From NCBI RefSeq assembly GCF_026672275.1, contig NZ_JANQCD010000001.1, positions 62,001-126,000 on the forward strand: 64,000 nt of DNA, read 5' to 3'. How positions within the stretch are numbered: the first letter of the stretch is position 1; every line of letters begins with the position of its first letter. The notes under the pieces are model-generated. The model did no database searches, was not told the origin of the DNA, and saw nothing but the letters and a program-made list of their open reading frames with translations. The stretch comes from Marinifilum sp. D737. Lineage in GTDB: Bacteria; Bacteroidota; Bacteroidia; Bacteroidales; Marinifilaceae. Below are positions 37,568 through 46,969 of this stretch, in pieces. A program made the translations under genes and the position numbers.

Positions 37568-39400
37568 ATGACTGCAAAATATTCTGAAGACTCAATACGT
37601 ACACTCGATTGGAAAGAACATATCCGTAAACGTCCTGGGATGTATATCGGGAAATTAGGCGATGGTTCTTCCCATGATGATGGTATCTACATTTTATTAA
37701 AAGAAGTAATTGATAACTCCATTGACGAATTTGCAATGGGTATTGGTAAGTCGATAGAGGTTACCATTACCGATCGTATCGTTACCGTTCGTGACTATGG
37801 ACGTGGAATTCCATTGGGAAAGGTTATCGATGTAACTTCTAAGATGAATACAGGAGCCAAATACGATTCAAAAGCTTTTAAAAAGTCGGTTGGATTAAAT
37901 GGTGTAGGTATTAAAGCTGTAAATGCTTTATCGGATGAATTCATTATTGAATCGTTTCGCGATGGCGAAGTAAAAAAAGCTCAATTTTCGAGAGGTGTTC
38001 TTTTAAACGAGGAAGAAATTCAACCATCGGAAGAAAAGAATGGCGTTAAAATCACTTTTCATCCCGATGAGGAGATGTTTCCGAATTATAGATATATTTC
38101 GGAATACATCGAAACCATGCTGAAGAATTACGTGTATTTGAATGCGGGGCTTTCGATATACTTTAACGGAGAAAGATTTCTTTCCAGAAATGGTTTGCTG
38201 GACCTTTTGACTGAGAATATGAACTCAGAAGGTTTATACAACATTGTTCATATGAAAGGCGATGATATTGAGATCGCGCTTACACATGGGAGACAATACG
38301 GTGAGGAATATTATTCGTTTGTAAACGGACAGCATACTACACAAGGAGGAACGCATCTTGCAGCATTTCGAGAAGCAGTGGTAAAAACAGTTCGCGATTT
38401 CTACAAAAAAGATTTTGATACATCAGATATTAGAACTTCGATAATTGCAGCAATTAGTGTGAAAGTTGAAGAACCAGTTTTTGAATCGCAAACTAAAACC
38501 AAGTTAGGTTCTAAAGATATTGGTCCAGATGGACCATCGGTTCGTAATTTCATTATGGATTTTGTTACCTCCAATCTGGATAATTATTTGCACAAAAATC
38601 CAGAGGTGGCAGATATCTTGCACAAGAAAATTCTTGAAAATGAGAAAGAGCGTAAAGCCATTTCAGGAATCAAGAAAATTGCTAAGGAGAGAGCTAAAAA
38701 AGCAAGTCTGCACAATAGAAAATTGCGCGATTGCAGGGTTCACTTCAACTCAAAGCATGAGTCAAAATCGGAGACTTCTATTTTTATCACCGAGGGTGAT
38801 TCGGCAAGTGGATCGATTACAAAATCAAGAAATGTAAACATGCAAGCAGTATTTAGCTTGAAGGGGAAGCCATTAAATACATATGGATTAACCAAGAAGA
38901 TTGTTTACGAAAATGAAGAATTTAATTTGCTGCAAGCAGCCTTAAATATTGAAGATGGAATGGAAGGGTTGCGTTACAACAACGTAATTATAGCAACGGA
39001 TGCCGATGTAGATGGTATGCACATCAGGTTGTTGTTGATTACCTTCTTCCTTCAATTCTTTCCAGATTTGGTAAGGGGAGGACATCTTTACATTTTACAA
39101 ACACCTTTGTTTAGAGTAAGAAACAAGAAAAAAACTTTTTATTGTTACTCTGATGAAGAAAGAGAAAAGGCAATTAAACGTTTGGGTTCAAAGCCTGAAA
39201 TTACACGATTTAAGGGATTAGGTGAAATTTCGCCTGACGAATTCAAAAACTTTATTGGAAAAGACATAAGACTAGATCCGGTTGTGATGAAAAAGGATGA
39301 TTCTGTTTCCGATATGTTAGAATTCTATATGGGAAAAAATACTCCTAAAAGACAGGAATTTATCATCGAGAATTTATACGTTGAGAAAGACGAATTGTAA
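37568..39400 (+). CDS. parE: DNA topoisomerase IV subunit B (ParE)
   Basis: ATPase subunit of the type IIA topoisomerase that separates linked daughter chromosomes. The GHKL ATP site shows EVIDNSIDE (about residues 43-51), [12 protein letters not shown] and [14 protein letters not shown]; the TOPRIM domain shows [11 protein letters not shown] (about 411-421) and [17 protein letters not shown] with the metal-binding acids. At 610 residues it is the length of ParE rather than GyrB (no large insert), and its partner parC follows 62 bases downstream, which settles the subunit assignment. Confidence 0.94.
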   Translation: MTAKYSEDSIRTLDWKEHIRKRPGMYIGKLGDGSSHDDGIYILLKEVIDNSIDEFAMGIGKSIEVTITDRIVTVRDYGRGIPLGKVIDVTSKMNTGAKYDSKAFKKSVGLNGVGIKAVNALSDEFIIESFRDGEVKKAQFSRGVLLNEEEIQPSEEKNGVKITFHPDEEMFPNYRYISEYIETMLKNYVYLNAGLSIYFNGERFLSRNGLLDLLTENMNSEGLYNIVHMKGDDIEIALTHGRQYGEEYYSFVNGQHTTQGGTHLAAFREAVVKTVRDFYKKDFDTSDIRTSIIAAISVKVEEPVFESQTKTKLGSKDIGPDGPSVRNFIMDFVTSNLDNYLHKNPEVADILHKKILENEKERKAISGIKKIAKERAKKASLHNRKLRDCRVHFNSKHESKSETSIFITEGDSASGSITKSRNVNMQAVFSLKGKPLNTYGLTKKIVYENEEFNLLQAALNIEDGMEGLRYNNVIIATDADVDGMHIRLLLITFFLQFFPDLVRGGHLYILQTPLFRVRNKKKTFYCYSDEEREKAIKRLGSKPEITRFKGLGEISPDEFKNFIGKDIRLDPVVMKKDDSVSDMLEFYMGKNTPKRQEFIIENLYVEKDEL

Positions 39401-39462
39401 TCGTTGATATCCCCAAATCAGCAAATCGAATAACTTAAACCATTAAACCCAAAAAAATCTCT

Positions 39463-42081
39463 ATGAGTAGCGAAGAGAGACAAGATATGGAGAATCCGGA
39501 GGAGTTGGACAACGAGTTGAATGGCAAACAATCGGAAGCCATGAGAAATGTTACCTATCTAAAGGGTATGTATCAGGATTGGTTTCTTGATTACGCATCA
39601 TATGTAATCCTGGAACGTGCAGTACCTTATGTGAATGATGGATTAAAGCCGGTTCAGCGTAGGATTTTGCACGCCATGAAACAATTGGACGATGGACGTT
39701 ACAATAAGGTAGCGAACATTATTGGTAATACCATGCAGTATCACCCTCACGGCGATGCCTCAATTGGTGATGCATTGGTTCAGTTGGGACAAAAAGATTT
39801 GTTGATCGATACTCAGGGAAACTGGGGAAATATACTTACTGGTGACTCTTCGGCAGCTCCTCGTTACATTGAGGCTCGCTTGTCAAAGTTTGCATTAGAG
39901 GTTTTGTTTAACCCTAAAACTACCAACTGGAAACTTTCCTACGATGGTAGAAACAAGGAGCCAATTACACTTCCTGTTAAATTCCCATTATTGCTGGCAC
40001 AAGGGGTAGAAGGGATCGCTGTTGGTTTAGCTTCAAAAATACTACCTCACAACTTTAATGAATTAATTCAGGCTTGTATTGCTTACCTTAAGGAGGAGGA
40101 GTTTGAGCTTTATCCTGATTTTCCAACTGCTGGAATGATTGAGGTGAGTCGTTACAACGATGGCTTAAGAGGAGGTGCAGTTAAGGTTCGTGCCAGAATA
40201 GAGAAGGTTGATAACAAGACATTAAAGATATCTGAGATTCCTTATGGCAAGACAACTACCAGTCTTATTGATTCAATCATTAAAGCCAATGATAAAGGAA
40301 AAATCAAGATTAAGAAGATTGATGATAATACAGCTGCTGATGTTGAAATTCTAATTCACCTGGCAAATGGTATTTCTTCAGATAAAACCATTGATGCACT
40401 GTATGCATTTACCGATTGTGAAACATCAATATCTCCAAATGCATGTATTATTGAAGATGATACACCAAAATTTATTGGAGTGTCTGAAATTCTTAAGCGA
40501 TCAGCTGACAATACCGTTGCTCTGCTGAAATTGGAGCTTGAAATACGTAAGCGTGAGCTTGAGGAAGCATGGCATTATGCATCATTGGAAAGAATCTTTA
40601 TTGAAAATAGAATCTATCGCGATATTGAGGAATGTGAAACATGGGAATCGGTACTTGAAACCATTGATGAAGGATTAAAGCCCCATACACAGCATTTAAT
40701 GCGTGCTGTTACTCAGGATGATATTATTCGCTTAACAGAGATTAAGATTAAAAGAATTTCTAAGTTTGATATCGACAAGGCCAAAGATTTCATTCAGTCT
40801 ATCGAGGATGAGATTGAAGAAATTAAAGTTCACATTGCTAATATTATTCCTTTCACAATTCGTTATTTCCAGGCAATTAAAAAGAAATACGGAAAAGGAA
40901 AGGAGAGAAAAACAGAAATCAGAAGCTTCGAGAATATTGTTGCTACGAAGGTTGTTGTTGCAAATCAAAAACTATACATCAATCGCGAAGATGGTTTCAT
41001 GGGAACCGGCTTGAAGAAAGATGAATATGTATGTGAATGCTCGGATATTGATGATATTATTGTTTTCAGAAAAGATGGTACCTATTTCGTTACCAAAGTT
41101 TCTGAAAAATCATTTATAGGTAAAAATATTCTTCACCTTACAGTTTTCCGTAAGAACGATAAGAGGACCATTTATAATGTAGCTTATCGTGATGGACGTG
41201 GAGGAATTTGCTATGTGAAACGTTTCTCGGTAACAAGTATTACTCGTGACAAAGAGTATGATTTAACCAAAGGAACAGCAGGTTCAAGAATTCTTTATTT
41301 CACAGCCAATCCAAATGGAGAAGCAGAAATCATTAGAGTTGTCCTTAAGCCAAAACCAAGATTAAAGAAATTAAACTTTGAGTTTGATTTTGCTGAATTG
41401 GCAGTTAAAGGGCGAGCATCAATGGGAAATATTCTTTCCAGAAATGATGTGCACAAGATTACCTTGAAACATGAAGGTGTTTCTACTCTTGGTGGACGTA
41501 AAATTTGGTTCGATCCGGATGTGTTGCGTCTGAATACCGATCAGAGAGGTGATTTCTTGGGAGAATTTATGGGAGATGATAGGATTCTTGTGGTTAGCAG
41601 ACCATCTACTTTCCATTTTACCAGCTTTGATTTAAGCAATCATTATTCGGATAATATTAGTATTATTGAAAAATTTGATGCTGAGAAAGTATGGTCAGCT
41701 GTATTCTACGATGCAGACCAGGAATATTGGTATCTGAAGAGATTTACCATGGAAGGAAATGGCAAACCAACAGGTTTTGTGGGTGATAATCCAGAGAACA
41801 AATTACTGATTCTTACAGATGAAAAATATCCTAGGTTCGAAGTTTCGTTTGGAGGTAAAAATGAAGATAGACCAAACGAAATAATAGAAGGAGAGGAGTT
41901 TATCGGAGTTAAATCCTACAAGGCAAGAGGAAAACGATTAAGTATTTACGAAATTGCCAACATTAAAGAAATTGAACCACTTCCAAGAGAGAATGAAATA
42001 AAAGAGGAAGATCTGGAAAGTGAGACGGTAGATGAACTAACAGTCGACGACGGTAAAAATCAAATAGAATTGAATATGTAA
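39463..42081 (+). CDS. parC: DNA topoisomerase IV subunit A (ParC)
   Basis: DNA-breaking subunit of topoisomerase IV. The catalytic tyrosine is Tyr135 in SSAAPRYIEARLS; the quinolone-resistance region contains HPHGDASIGDALV (about 94-106), with a serine at the classic resistance position, as in drug-sensitive forms. The N-terminal winged-helix domain, tower and coiled coil (about 360-470) are followed by a beta-pinwheel C-terminal domain (about 490-830) that is degenerate compared with GyrA, and an acidic tail. The 872-residue length is usual for this phylum. Cotranscribed with parE. Confidence 0.95.
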   Translation: MSSEERQDMENPEELDNELNGKQSEAMRNVTYLKGMYQDWFLDYASYVILERAVPYVNDGLKPVQRRILHAMKQLDDGRYNKVANIIGNTMQYHPHGDASIGDALVQLGQKDLLIDTQGNWGNILTGDSSAAPRYIEARLSKFALEVLFNPKTTNWKLSYDGRNKEPITLPVKFPLLLAQGVEGIAVGLASKILPHNFNELIQACIAYLKEEEFELYPDFPTAGMIEVSRYNDGLRGGAVKVRARIEKVDNKTLKISEIPYGKTTTSLIDSIIKANDKGKIKIKKIDDNTAADVEILIHLANGISSDKTIDALYAFTDCETSISPNACIIEDDTPKFIGVSEILKRSADNTVALLKLELEIRKRELEEAWHYASLERIFIENRIYRDIEECETWESVLETIDEGLKPHTQHLMRAVTQDDIIRLTEIKIKRISKFDIDKAKDFIQSIEDEIEEIKVHIANIIPFTIRYFQAIKKKYGKGKERKTEIRSFENIVATKVVVANQKLYINREDGFMGTGLKKDEYVCECSDIDDIIVFRKDGTYFVTKVSEKSFIGKNILHLTVFRKNDKRTIYNVAYRDGRGGICYVKRFSVTSITRDKEYDLTKGTAGSRILYFTANPNGEAEIIRVVLKPKPRLKKLNFEFDFAELAVKGRASMGNILSRNDVHKITLKHEGVSTLGGRKIWFDPDVLRLNTDQRGDFLGEFMGDDRILVVSRPSTFHFTSFDLSNHYSDNISIIEKFDAEKVWSAVFYDADQEYWYLKRFTMEGNGKPTGFVGDNPENKLLILTDEKYPRFEVSFGGKNEDRPNEIIEGEEFIGVKSYKARGKRLSIYEIANIKEIEPLPRENEIKEEDLESETVDELTVDDGKNQIELNM

Positions 42082-42085
42082 TAAC

Positions 42086-42113
42086 ACAGGTGTCTCAGAC
42101 ACCTGTTTTTTCT
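42086..42113 (+). terminator. Terminator after parC
   Basis: ACAGGTGTC (42086-42094) and GACACCTGT (42098-42106) form a perfect nine-base stem with a three-base loop and a T-rich tail. It sits between the parC stop and the aroK start at 42121. Confidence 0.93.
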
Positions 42114-42120
42114 TATAGGT

Positions 42121-42642
42121 ATGCGAATATTTTTAGTAGGATATATGGGGAGTGGAAAATCGAGATGGGGTAAAATGATAGCCAATCATTACGGGCTTTG
42201 TTTTATCGATTTGGATACTCATATTGAAGAACGCGAAGGAATTACTATTCCTGAAATATTTACAAAATACAATGAGGAAGGATTTCGGGAAATAGAGAGA
42301 AGAGCTTTGAAGTCTATTGGCGATATCGACAATGTAATTATTGCTACAGGAGGAGGAGCTCCTTGTTTTAATAATAACATGCAAGAAATGAATTCTTTGG
42401 GAGAAACACTTTATATTGAGGGAACTCCTGAATTATTGCGCGATCGAATTACAAGTTCCAATACAGAGCGCCCTCTTGTGAAAAATTACTCTCAAGATGA
42501 ATTGTTGGAATACATACAGAATCATCTTAACTCGAGAAAACCTTTTTATGAACAAGCAAAGTATAAAATTGTAACTGGTGATTTGGAGTTGGAAAACTTT
42601 ATTCAAATTCTAGATCCAATTATAAACTCTCTAAATCAGTAA
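42121..42642 (+). CDS. aroK: Shikimate kinase
   Basis: Phosphorylates shikimate in aromatic amino-acid synthesis. The P-loop GYMGSGKSRWGK lies at about residues 7-18; the shikimate-binding acid in IDLDTHIE and the glycine loop IIATGGGAPC (about 74-83) match the family, as does the arginine-containing lid NTERPLVKN. The 173-residue length is normal. It directly follows the parC terminator and overlaps the 3' end of the convergent HAD gene by 23 bases. Confidence 0.94.
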   Translation: MRIFLVGYMGSGKSRWGKMIANHYGLCFIDLDTHIEEREGITIPEIFTKYNEEGFREIERRALKSIGDIDNVIIATGGGAPCFNNNMQEMNSLGETLYIEGTPELLRDRITSSNTERPLVKNYSQDELLEYIQNHLNSRKPFYEQAKYKIVTGDLELENFIQILDPIINSLNQ

Positions 42643-43273
42643 GTTTAAATTCATTTAGATTATTTAGGATTTTATTGGCAATAATGAATTTTCTTAAATT
42701 CAATGCTGCTGATTCAGGAATAGCAAAACATTTCATATTTGCAGCCAAAGCCGATATAACGCCATTTAAAGAGTCTTCGAATACAAGGCATTCATTTGGA
42801 TTTACACCAAGCATTTTCGCAGTTGAAATAAATATTTGAGGATGAGGTTTGCCATATTCTTCGTATTCTGCAGAATGAACAACTTCAAAATATTCTCGAA
42901 TGTTCAATTTGTCTAGTACAGCTTCAATAATGTTCATTTTCGATGAAGAAGCTAATCCAATCTTTATTGTCGATTGCTTAAGATTTTCCAAAACATTGTA
43001 TACGCCAGTTAAAGCTTTGCCTTTTTCGTTGACCAGTTTAATTACATTGTTTACGATAGCGTCAACAACTTCAGTTTTGCTCTTGTGATTCCAGTTTTGA
43101 ATTTCCCACATGGCATCTACAACTTCATCAATTCTTTTTCCCATGAAAATTTCAAACATTTCTTTGTTTGTATTAATTCCCAATGAGTTGAAGACAAGGT
43201 TTTCACTCTCTTGCCAAAAAGGTTCAGAGTCGATTAACAACCCATCCATATCAAAAATCACCGCTTTAATCAT
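42620..43273 (-). CDS. HAD-family phosphatase, beta-phosphoglucomutase / 2-deoxyglucose-6-phosphatase-like
   Basis: A 217-residue HAD enzyme with an intact motif I, FDMDGLLIDSEPFW (about residues 6-19), motif II GLASSSK, the motif III lysine in YGKPHPQIF, and motif IV VFEDSLNGVISA. The cap-domain pattern resembles sugar-phosphate phosphatases and beta-phosphoglucomutase. Substrate unknown. The ATG at 43273 is preferred over an in-frame start 18 codons upstream because the motif I spacing fits the family. A TACTTTTG promoter element lies only four bases ahead of it. Confidence 0.87.
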   Translation of the reverse strand: MIKAVIFDMDGLLIDSEPFWQESENLVFNSLGINTNKEMFEIFMGKRIDEVVDAMWEIQNWNHKSKTEVVDAIVNNVIKLVNEKGKALTGVYNVLENLKQSTIKIGLASSSKMNIIEAVLDKLNIREYFEVVHSAEYEEYGKPHPQIFISTAKMLGVNPNECLVFEDSLNGVISALAANMKCFAIPESAALNLRKFIIANKILNNLNEFKLTDLESL

Positions 43274-43277
43274 GTGG

Positions 43278-43285
43278 CAAAAGTA
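43278..43285 (-). promoter_or_regulatory. Candidate -7 element abutting the HAD gene
   Basis: Read on the minus strand this is TACTTTTG, four bases before the ATG at 43273. If used, the transcript would start at or next to the start codon. No TTTG box lies 19-21 bases upstream. Confidence 0.4.
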
Positions 43286-43382
43286 GTATTTTTTTAAATG
43301 ATATTTTAAATTGATAGATTTTATCAAATTGTTAATAATTGTTAAATCACTGACGACCTAACCATAGAAAAGTCGATTTTTT

Positions 43383-43390
43383 TAAATTTG
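43383..43390 (+). promoter_or_regulatory. Candidate -7 element for gldA
   Basis: TAAATTTG fits TAnnTTTG and would give a leader of about 25 bases before gldA. No clear -33 box is visible. Confidence 0.4.
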
Positions 43391-43417
43391 TTAGATACCA
43401 AATGAAAGTTATTAAAT

Positions 43418-44347
43418 ATGGATATAGTTGTTGAGCATCTGACCAAAAGATATGGACCTCAAAAAGCTGTGGATAATGTTTCTTTTCGCGTAAAAGCTGG
43501 AGAAGTATTGGGTTTTTTAGGACCGAATGGTGCAGGAAAGACAACCACGATGAAAGCAATTTCCTGTTATATTAACCCCGATGAGGGAGATGTTAAAGTG
43601 GGAGGTTATTCTATAAAAGAACATCCTGAAATTATAAAGAAGAATATTGGCTATTTGCCAGAAAATAATCCTCTTTATCAGGATATGAATATTATTGATT
43701 TTTTAGAATTTATTGCTAAAATTCATGGTATTCCTAAATATTTAATTCCTGAACGAATTTTAGATATGGTTCGAATTTGTGGGCTTGAGGGGGAAAAACA
43801 CAAGTTGATTAGTGAACTTTCCAAAGGATATCAGCAAAGAGTTGGTTTGGCTCAAGCTTTAATTCATGATCCTGAAATTTTGATACTGGATGAGCCAACT
43901 ACAGGATTAGATCCTAATCAAATTGTTGAAATTAGAGAGCTAATAAAACGAATTGGGAAGGAAAAAACCGTAATTCTAAGTTCTCATATTCTTGCGGAGG
44001 TGGAAGCGACTTGCGATCGAATCTTAATTATCAACAATGGTAGAATTGTAGTAGATGGTACAGCTGAGGACTTGAGGAAGCAGGCTGCGGGGAATGAGAT
44101 TTTAAAATTGGGCATTCAGGGAGGTGATGTAAATGATATTTTCGAAAATTTATTGGATTTAGAAACTGTTGATTCAGTAGATTTTATTGATATCGATAAA
44201 CAGTTGTTTGAGATACAATCATTAAAGGAGGAAACTTCGGTGAAGGCTATTTTTGATTTATGTGTCCAAAACAATTATTATATTTCGGAATTGACACCAA
44301 CCGAGAAAAAATTGGAAGATATTTTCCGTCAGTTAACTCTTCATTAA
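43418..44347 (+). CDS. gldA: Gliding-motility ABC transporter ATPase GldA
   Basis: ATP-binding subunit of the GldAFG transporter required for gliding in flavobacteria. Walker A GPNGAGKTTTMK lies at about residues 36-47, the ABC signature as LSKGYQQRVGLAQ and Walker B as ILILDEPTTGLDP (about 154-166), with the switch His in LSSHIL. The 309-residue length and C-terminal domain fit GldA. The identification is strengthened by gldF and gldG directly downstream. The transported substrate is unknown. Confidence 0.93.
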   Translation: MDIVVEHLTKRYGPQKAVDNVSFRVKAGEVLGFLGPNGAGKTTTMKAISCYINPDEGDVKVGGYSIKEHPEIIKKNIGYLPENNPLYQDMNIIDFLEFIAKIHGIPKYLIPERILDMVRICGLEGEKHKLISELSKGYQQRVGLAQALIHDPEILILDEPTTGLDPNQIVEIRELIKRIGKEKTVILSSHILAEVEATCDRILIINNGRIVVDGTAEDLRKQAAGNEILKLGIQGGDVNDIFENLLDLETVDSVDFIDIDKQLFEIQSLKEETSVKAIFDLCVQNNYYISELTPTEKKLEDIFRQLTLH

Positions 44348-44354
44348 AAGATTT

Positions 44355-45080
44355 ATGAAGCAAATTTTACACATTGCATATCGAGAACTAAATTCCTTTT
44401 TTGATTCACTTACAGCCTATGTATTAATTGTGATATTTCTTGGCTTTAGTGGGTTTTTTACCTGGATTTACGGTGCTGATGTATTCTTTTTAGGACAGGC
44501 AAGTCTTGATACTTTTTTTACTGTAGCTTATTGGAGTTTGTTTATTTTTATTCCCGCTTTAACCATGAGATCTATTGCAGGCGAGTTAAAAGCAGGTACA
44601 TTAGAATTATTACTTACTAAGCCAGTAAGTGACTGGCAATTAATTTTAGGGAAGTTTTTGTCAACATTTTTCTTAATTGGGATAGCTTTAACACCTACAT
44701 TGTTCTACTATTTTACTTTATGGGCCATTGGTCCTGTTGATCACTCGGCCATTGTGTTAGGCTATTTAGGCTTACTTTTGATGAGTATGGTTTATATAAG
44801 TATTGGATTATTAACAAGTTGTTTGTTTTCTAATCCGATAGTTGCATCTTTAACGGCATTGTCAATTGGGATATTTTTTCATATCATTTTTGATGTCTTG
44901 GCTGCAAATTTTGTTGGATTTACAGGAAGTGTATTCAATTCTTTGAGTTTATCTACGCATTTTGAGTCAATAACTCGAGGTGTTGTTGATACAAAAGATT
45001 TAATCTATTTCTTTTCAATTTCATTCTTTTGTTTGTATTCGTCTAAAATGATTCTTTCGAATAGAAACCTTCAAGTATAA
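44355..45080 (+). CDS. gldF: Gliding-motility ABC transporter permease GldF
   Basis: A 241-residue integral membrane protein with about six hydrophobic segments, of the ABC-2 permease type. MKQILHIAYRELNSFFDSLTAYVLIVIFL at the N-terminus and ELKAGTLELLLTKPVSDWQLILGKF near residue 75 are the family features. It starts seven bases after gldA and forms the channel with GldG. In some relatives gldF and gldG are fused; here they are separate. Confidence 0.93.
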   Translation: MKQILHIAYRELNSFFDSLTAYVLIVIFLGFSGFFTWIYGADVFFLGQASLDTFFTVAYWSLFIFIPALTMRSIAGELKAGTLELLLTKPVSDWQLILGKFLSTFFLIGIALTPTLFYYFTLWAIGPVDHSAIVLGYLGLLLMSMVYISIGLLTSCLFSNPIVASLTALSIGIFFHIIFDVLAANFVGFTGSVFNSLSLSTHFESITRGVVDTKDLIYFFSISFFCLYSSKMILSNRNLQV

Positions 45081-45097
45081 TGTGTTAGATATTAAAT

Positions 45098-46612
45098 ATG
45101 ATAAAAAGAAGAAAAGTTATATATAATATTTTAATGGTGGCTGGTTTGTTGATTGTGTTGAATTCACTTTCATCAGTGTTTTTTCTTAGGGCCGATTTTA
45201 CCGAAGATAAAAGATATACTTTAGATCGCTCTACAAAACGTATCTTAAAAGAAGTAAATGAGCCTATTATTATCACTCTATATATTTCCGAAGATCTACC
45301 TACAGACGTTAATAGAACGGTTAAGGATTTAAAAAACTTGCTAACGGAATATAGTCATTACAGTAACAGAAAAATTGATTTTGAATACATTAATCCCAAT
45401 AAAAATGTAGAACTCGAGCAAGAAGCTATAGAAGCTGGAATTCATCCTGTACCTCTGGAAGTTAGAGAGAAAGATCAGTTAAAGGTTCAAAGAGTGTTTT
45501 TAGGCATGGTAATACAGGTTGGTAACGAGTTTGAAGCAATACCTTTAATAAAACCTGGAATTGCGATGGAGTATACTTTGTCCACTTTGATCAAGAGGTT
45601 AACCATTAAGGATAAGCCTCAGATTGGCTATATTATGGGACATGGAGAACCTGAATTTGCTTCGATTGAACAAGTATTGGATGAATTATCCATATTATAT
45701 GATGTAAAACCTGTATATCTTCTGGCAGAACCTGATTTGGAAAAATATGAATGTTTGATGTTAATTGGGCCAACAGGTACAATTTCTCCAACTCAATTGG
45801 GAAGTCTTGATAACTATCTTGAAAAAGGAGGGTCGTTGATGATTGCCATGGAGCGCGTTCGTGGTATGCTAAATGATGGTATTGGTGTAACCGTAAATAC
45901 AGGTTTGGAGAAATGGCTTGAGAATAAGGGATTGTACGTTGAAGATTCTTTTATTGTAGATAAAAAGTGTGGTACAGTAACAGTGCAACAACAAGGATTT
46001 TTTTCATTCCCACAGCAAATTAATTTTCCATTTTTGCCTGTAATTTCCCAATTTACAAATCATAGCATAACAGACGGTATTGAAACTCTGATTTTACAAT
46101 TTGCCAGTCCGATAAAGTATGTTGGTGATACTTTGATGAATTATCAGCCGTTGGCTTATACATCAAAAATATCAGGAAAATTGAAAGCACCTATAAGCTT
46201 TAATATTGGAAGAAATTGGAGAGCTCAAGACTTTCTTTATCCTGACTTAACAGTTGCTGCAACTTTATCAGGAGCAATGGGTGGAGAAGAAGAAGCCAAG
46301 ATTTGTTTGATTGGAGATGGAAACTTTATCGTAAATGGGTTTGGTGCAAACAAAATTCCAATTCAAAAAGATAATATTAACCTTTTTGCCAATGCTATAG
46401 ATTGGCTTTCAGATGACTCTGGATTAATGAGCTTAAGAACAAAAGGAGTGTTATCGCGTCCATTGAAAGAAATTTCAGATGGAAAAGTATTGATGATTAA
46501 GTACTTTAATTTTTTAATACCAGTTGTGCTTTTAATTGCTTATGGAGTAATACGATTTAAACGAAGAAGCAACAGAAGAAGTAAACGGATGCGACCTGGA
46601 TTTATAAAATAA
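45098..46612 (+). CDS. gldG: Gliding-motility ABC transporter component GldG
   Basis: A 504-residue protein with an N-terminal membrane segment (about 9-30) and a second one near the C-terminus (about 476-493), the bulk being periplasmic. The ABC-auxiliary domain is recognisable by FTEDKRYTLDRSTKRIL (about 34-50) and YIMGHGEPEF (about 183-192), where the substrate-binding-like part begins. The basic tail (RRSNRRSKRMR) is probably cytoplasmic. Third gene of the gldA-gldF-gldG operon, 17 bases after gldF. Confidence 0.92.
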   Translation: MIKRRKVIYNILMVAGLLIVLNSLSSVFFLRADFTEDKRYTLDRSTKRILKEVNEPIIITLYISEDLPTDVNRTVKDLKNLLTEYSHYSNRKIDFEYINPNKNVELEQEAIEAGIHPVPLEVREKDQLKVQRVFLGMVIQVGNEFEAIPLIKPGIAMEYTLSTLIKRLTIKDKPQIGYIMGHGEPEFASIEQVLDELSILYDVKPVYLLAEPDLEKYECLMLIGPTGTISPTQLGSLDNYLEKGGSLMIAMERVRGMLNDGIGVTVNTGLEKWLENKGLYVEDSFIVDKKCGTVTVQQQGFFSFPQQINFPFLPVISQFTNHSITDGIETLILQFASPIKYVGDTLMNYQPLAYTSKISGKLKAPISFNIGRNWRAQDFLYPDLTVAATLSGAMGGEEEAKICLIGDGNFIVNGFGANKIPIQKDNINLFANAIDWLSDDSGLMSLRTKGVLSRPLKEISDGKVLMIKYFNFLIPVVLLIAYGVIRFKRRSNRRSKRMRPGFIK

Positions 46613-46625
46613 GGATTGAGAATTG

Positions 46626-46700
46626 TTGTTCCCGGCTTCCGGCAAATCGGGGAAAGATTTAACCGGAAGCTAATTAGCATATCAATGAATCGGGGAACAA
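46626..46700. repeat. Nested inverted repeats after gldG
   Basis: TTGTTCCC (46626-46633) pairs with GGGAACAA (46693-46700), enclosing GCTTCCGG (46635-46642) paired with CCGGAAGC (46663-46670). The region is locally GC-rich in an AT-rich genome. It could be a repetitive palindromic element or an RNA structure at the end of the gld transcript. Confidence 0.55.
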
Positions 46701-46702
46701 AT

Positions 46703-46725
46703 AAAAACTTACAGTTTTTATTTAT
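46703..46725 (+). terminator. Candidate terminator for gldAFG
   Basis: AAAAACT (46703-46709) and AGTTTTT (46713-46719) pair around TAC and lead into an AT-rich tail. The stem is AT-rich, so termination may depend on the nested repeat just upstream. Confidence 0.5.
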
Positions 46726-46922
46726 CGAAAGCAATTTAATTATATTAAGGTCACTAATCAAAAAAAATCTTCTTTTGCATGTCAGTTTATGCTTAAAAAA
46801 GAATGTAAGTTTCAGTATATTAATATTATCCGATATTGTAGAGTTTGCTAATTTAAAAGCATTATAAATAATTTAATTGGTTAATTGTTTATAAATTAGA
46901 GGAATTTGTTTATAAAACCCAT

Positions 46923-46954
46923 AAAAAAAGCGAAGATATTTCTTCGCTTTTTTT
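46923..46954. terminator. Bidirectional terminator before the lytic transglycosylase 3' end
   Basis: AAAAAAAGCGAAGA (46923-46936) and TCTTCGCTTTTTTT (46941-46954) form a perfect 14-base stem with a four-base loop. It ends 15 bases from the stop of the minus-strand gene and works on both strands. Confidence 0.93.
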
Positions 46955-46969
46955 ATGCAGTATATAAGA

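Larger units (their letters stand above)
46613..46969. other. Intergenic region between convergent gldG and the lytic transglycosylase gene
   Basis: A 357-base gap. It holds a nested inverted repeat (46626-46700), a small hairpin with T-run (46703-46725) and a strong terminator (46923-46954). Between the last two the sequence is plain AT-rich; a short frame at 46616-46867 has no family likeness and includes the inverted repeats, so I do not call a gene. Confidence 0.6.

Noticed and set aside
46616-46867. Frame of 83 codons after gldG
   Set aside because: It includes the nested inverted repeats and terminator hairpin and shows no family likeness.
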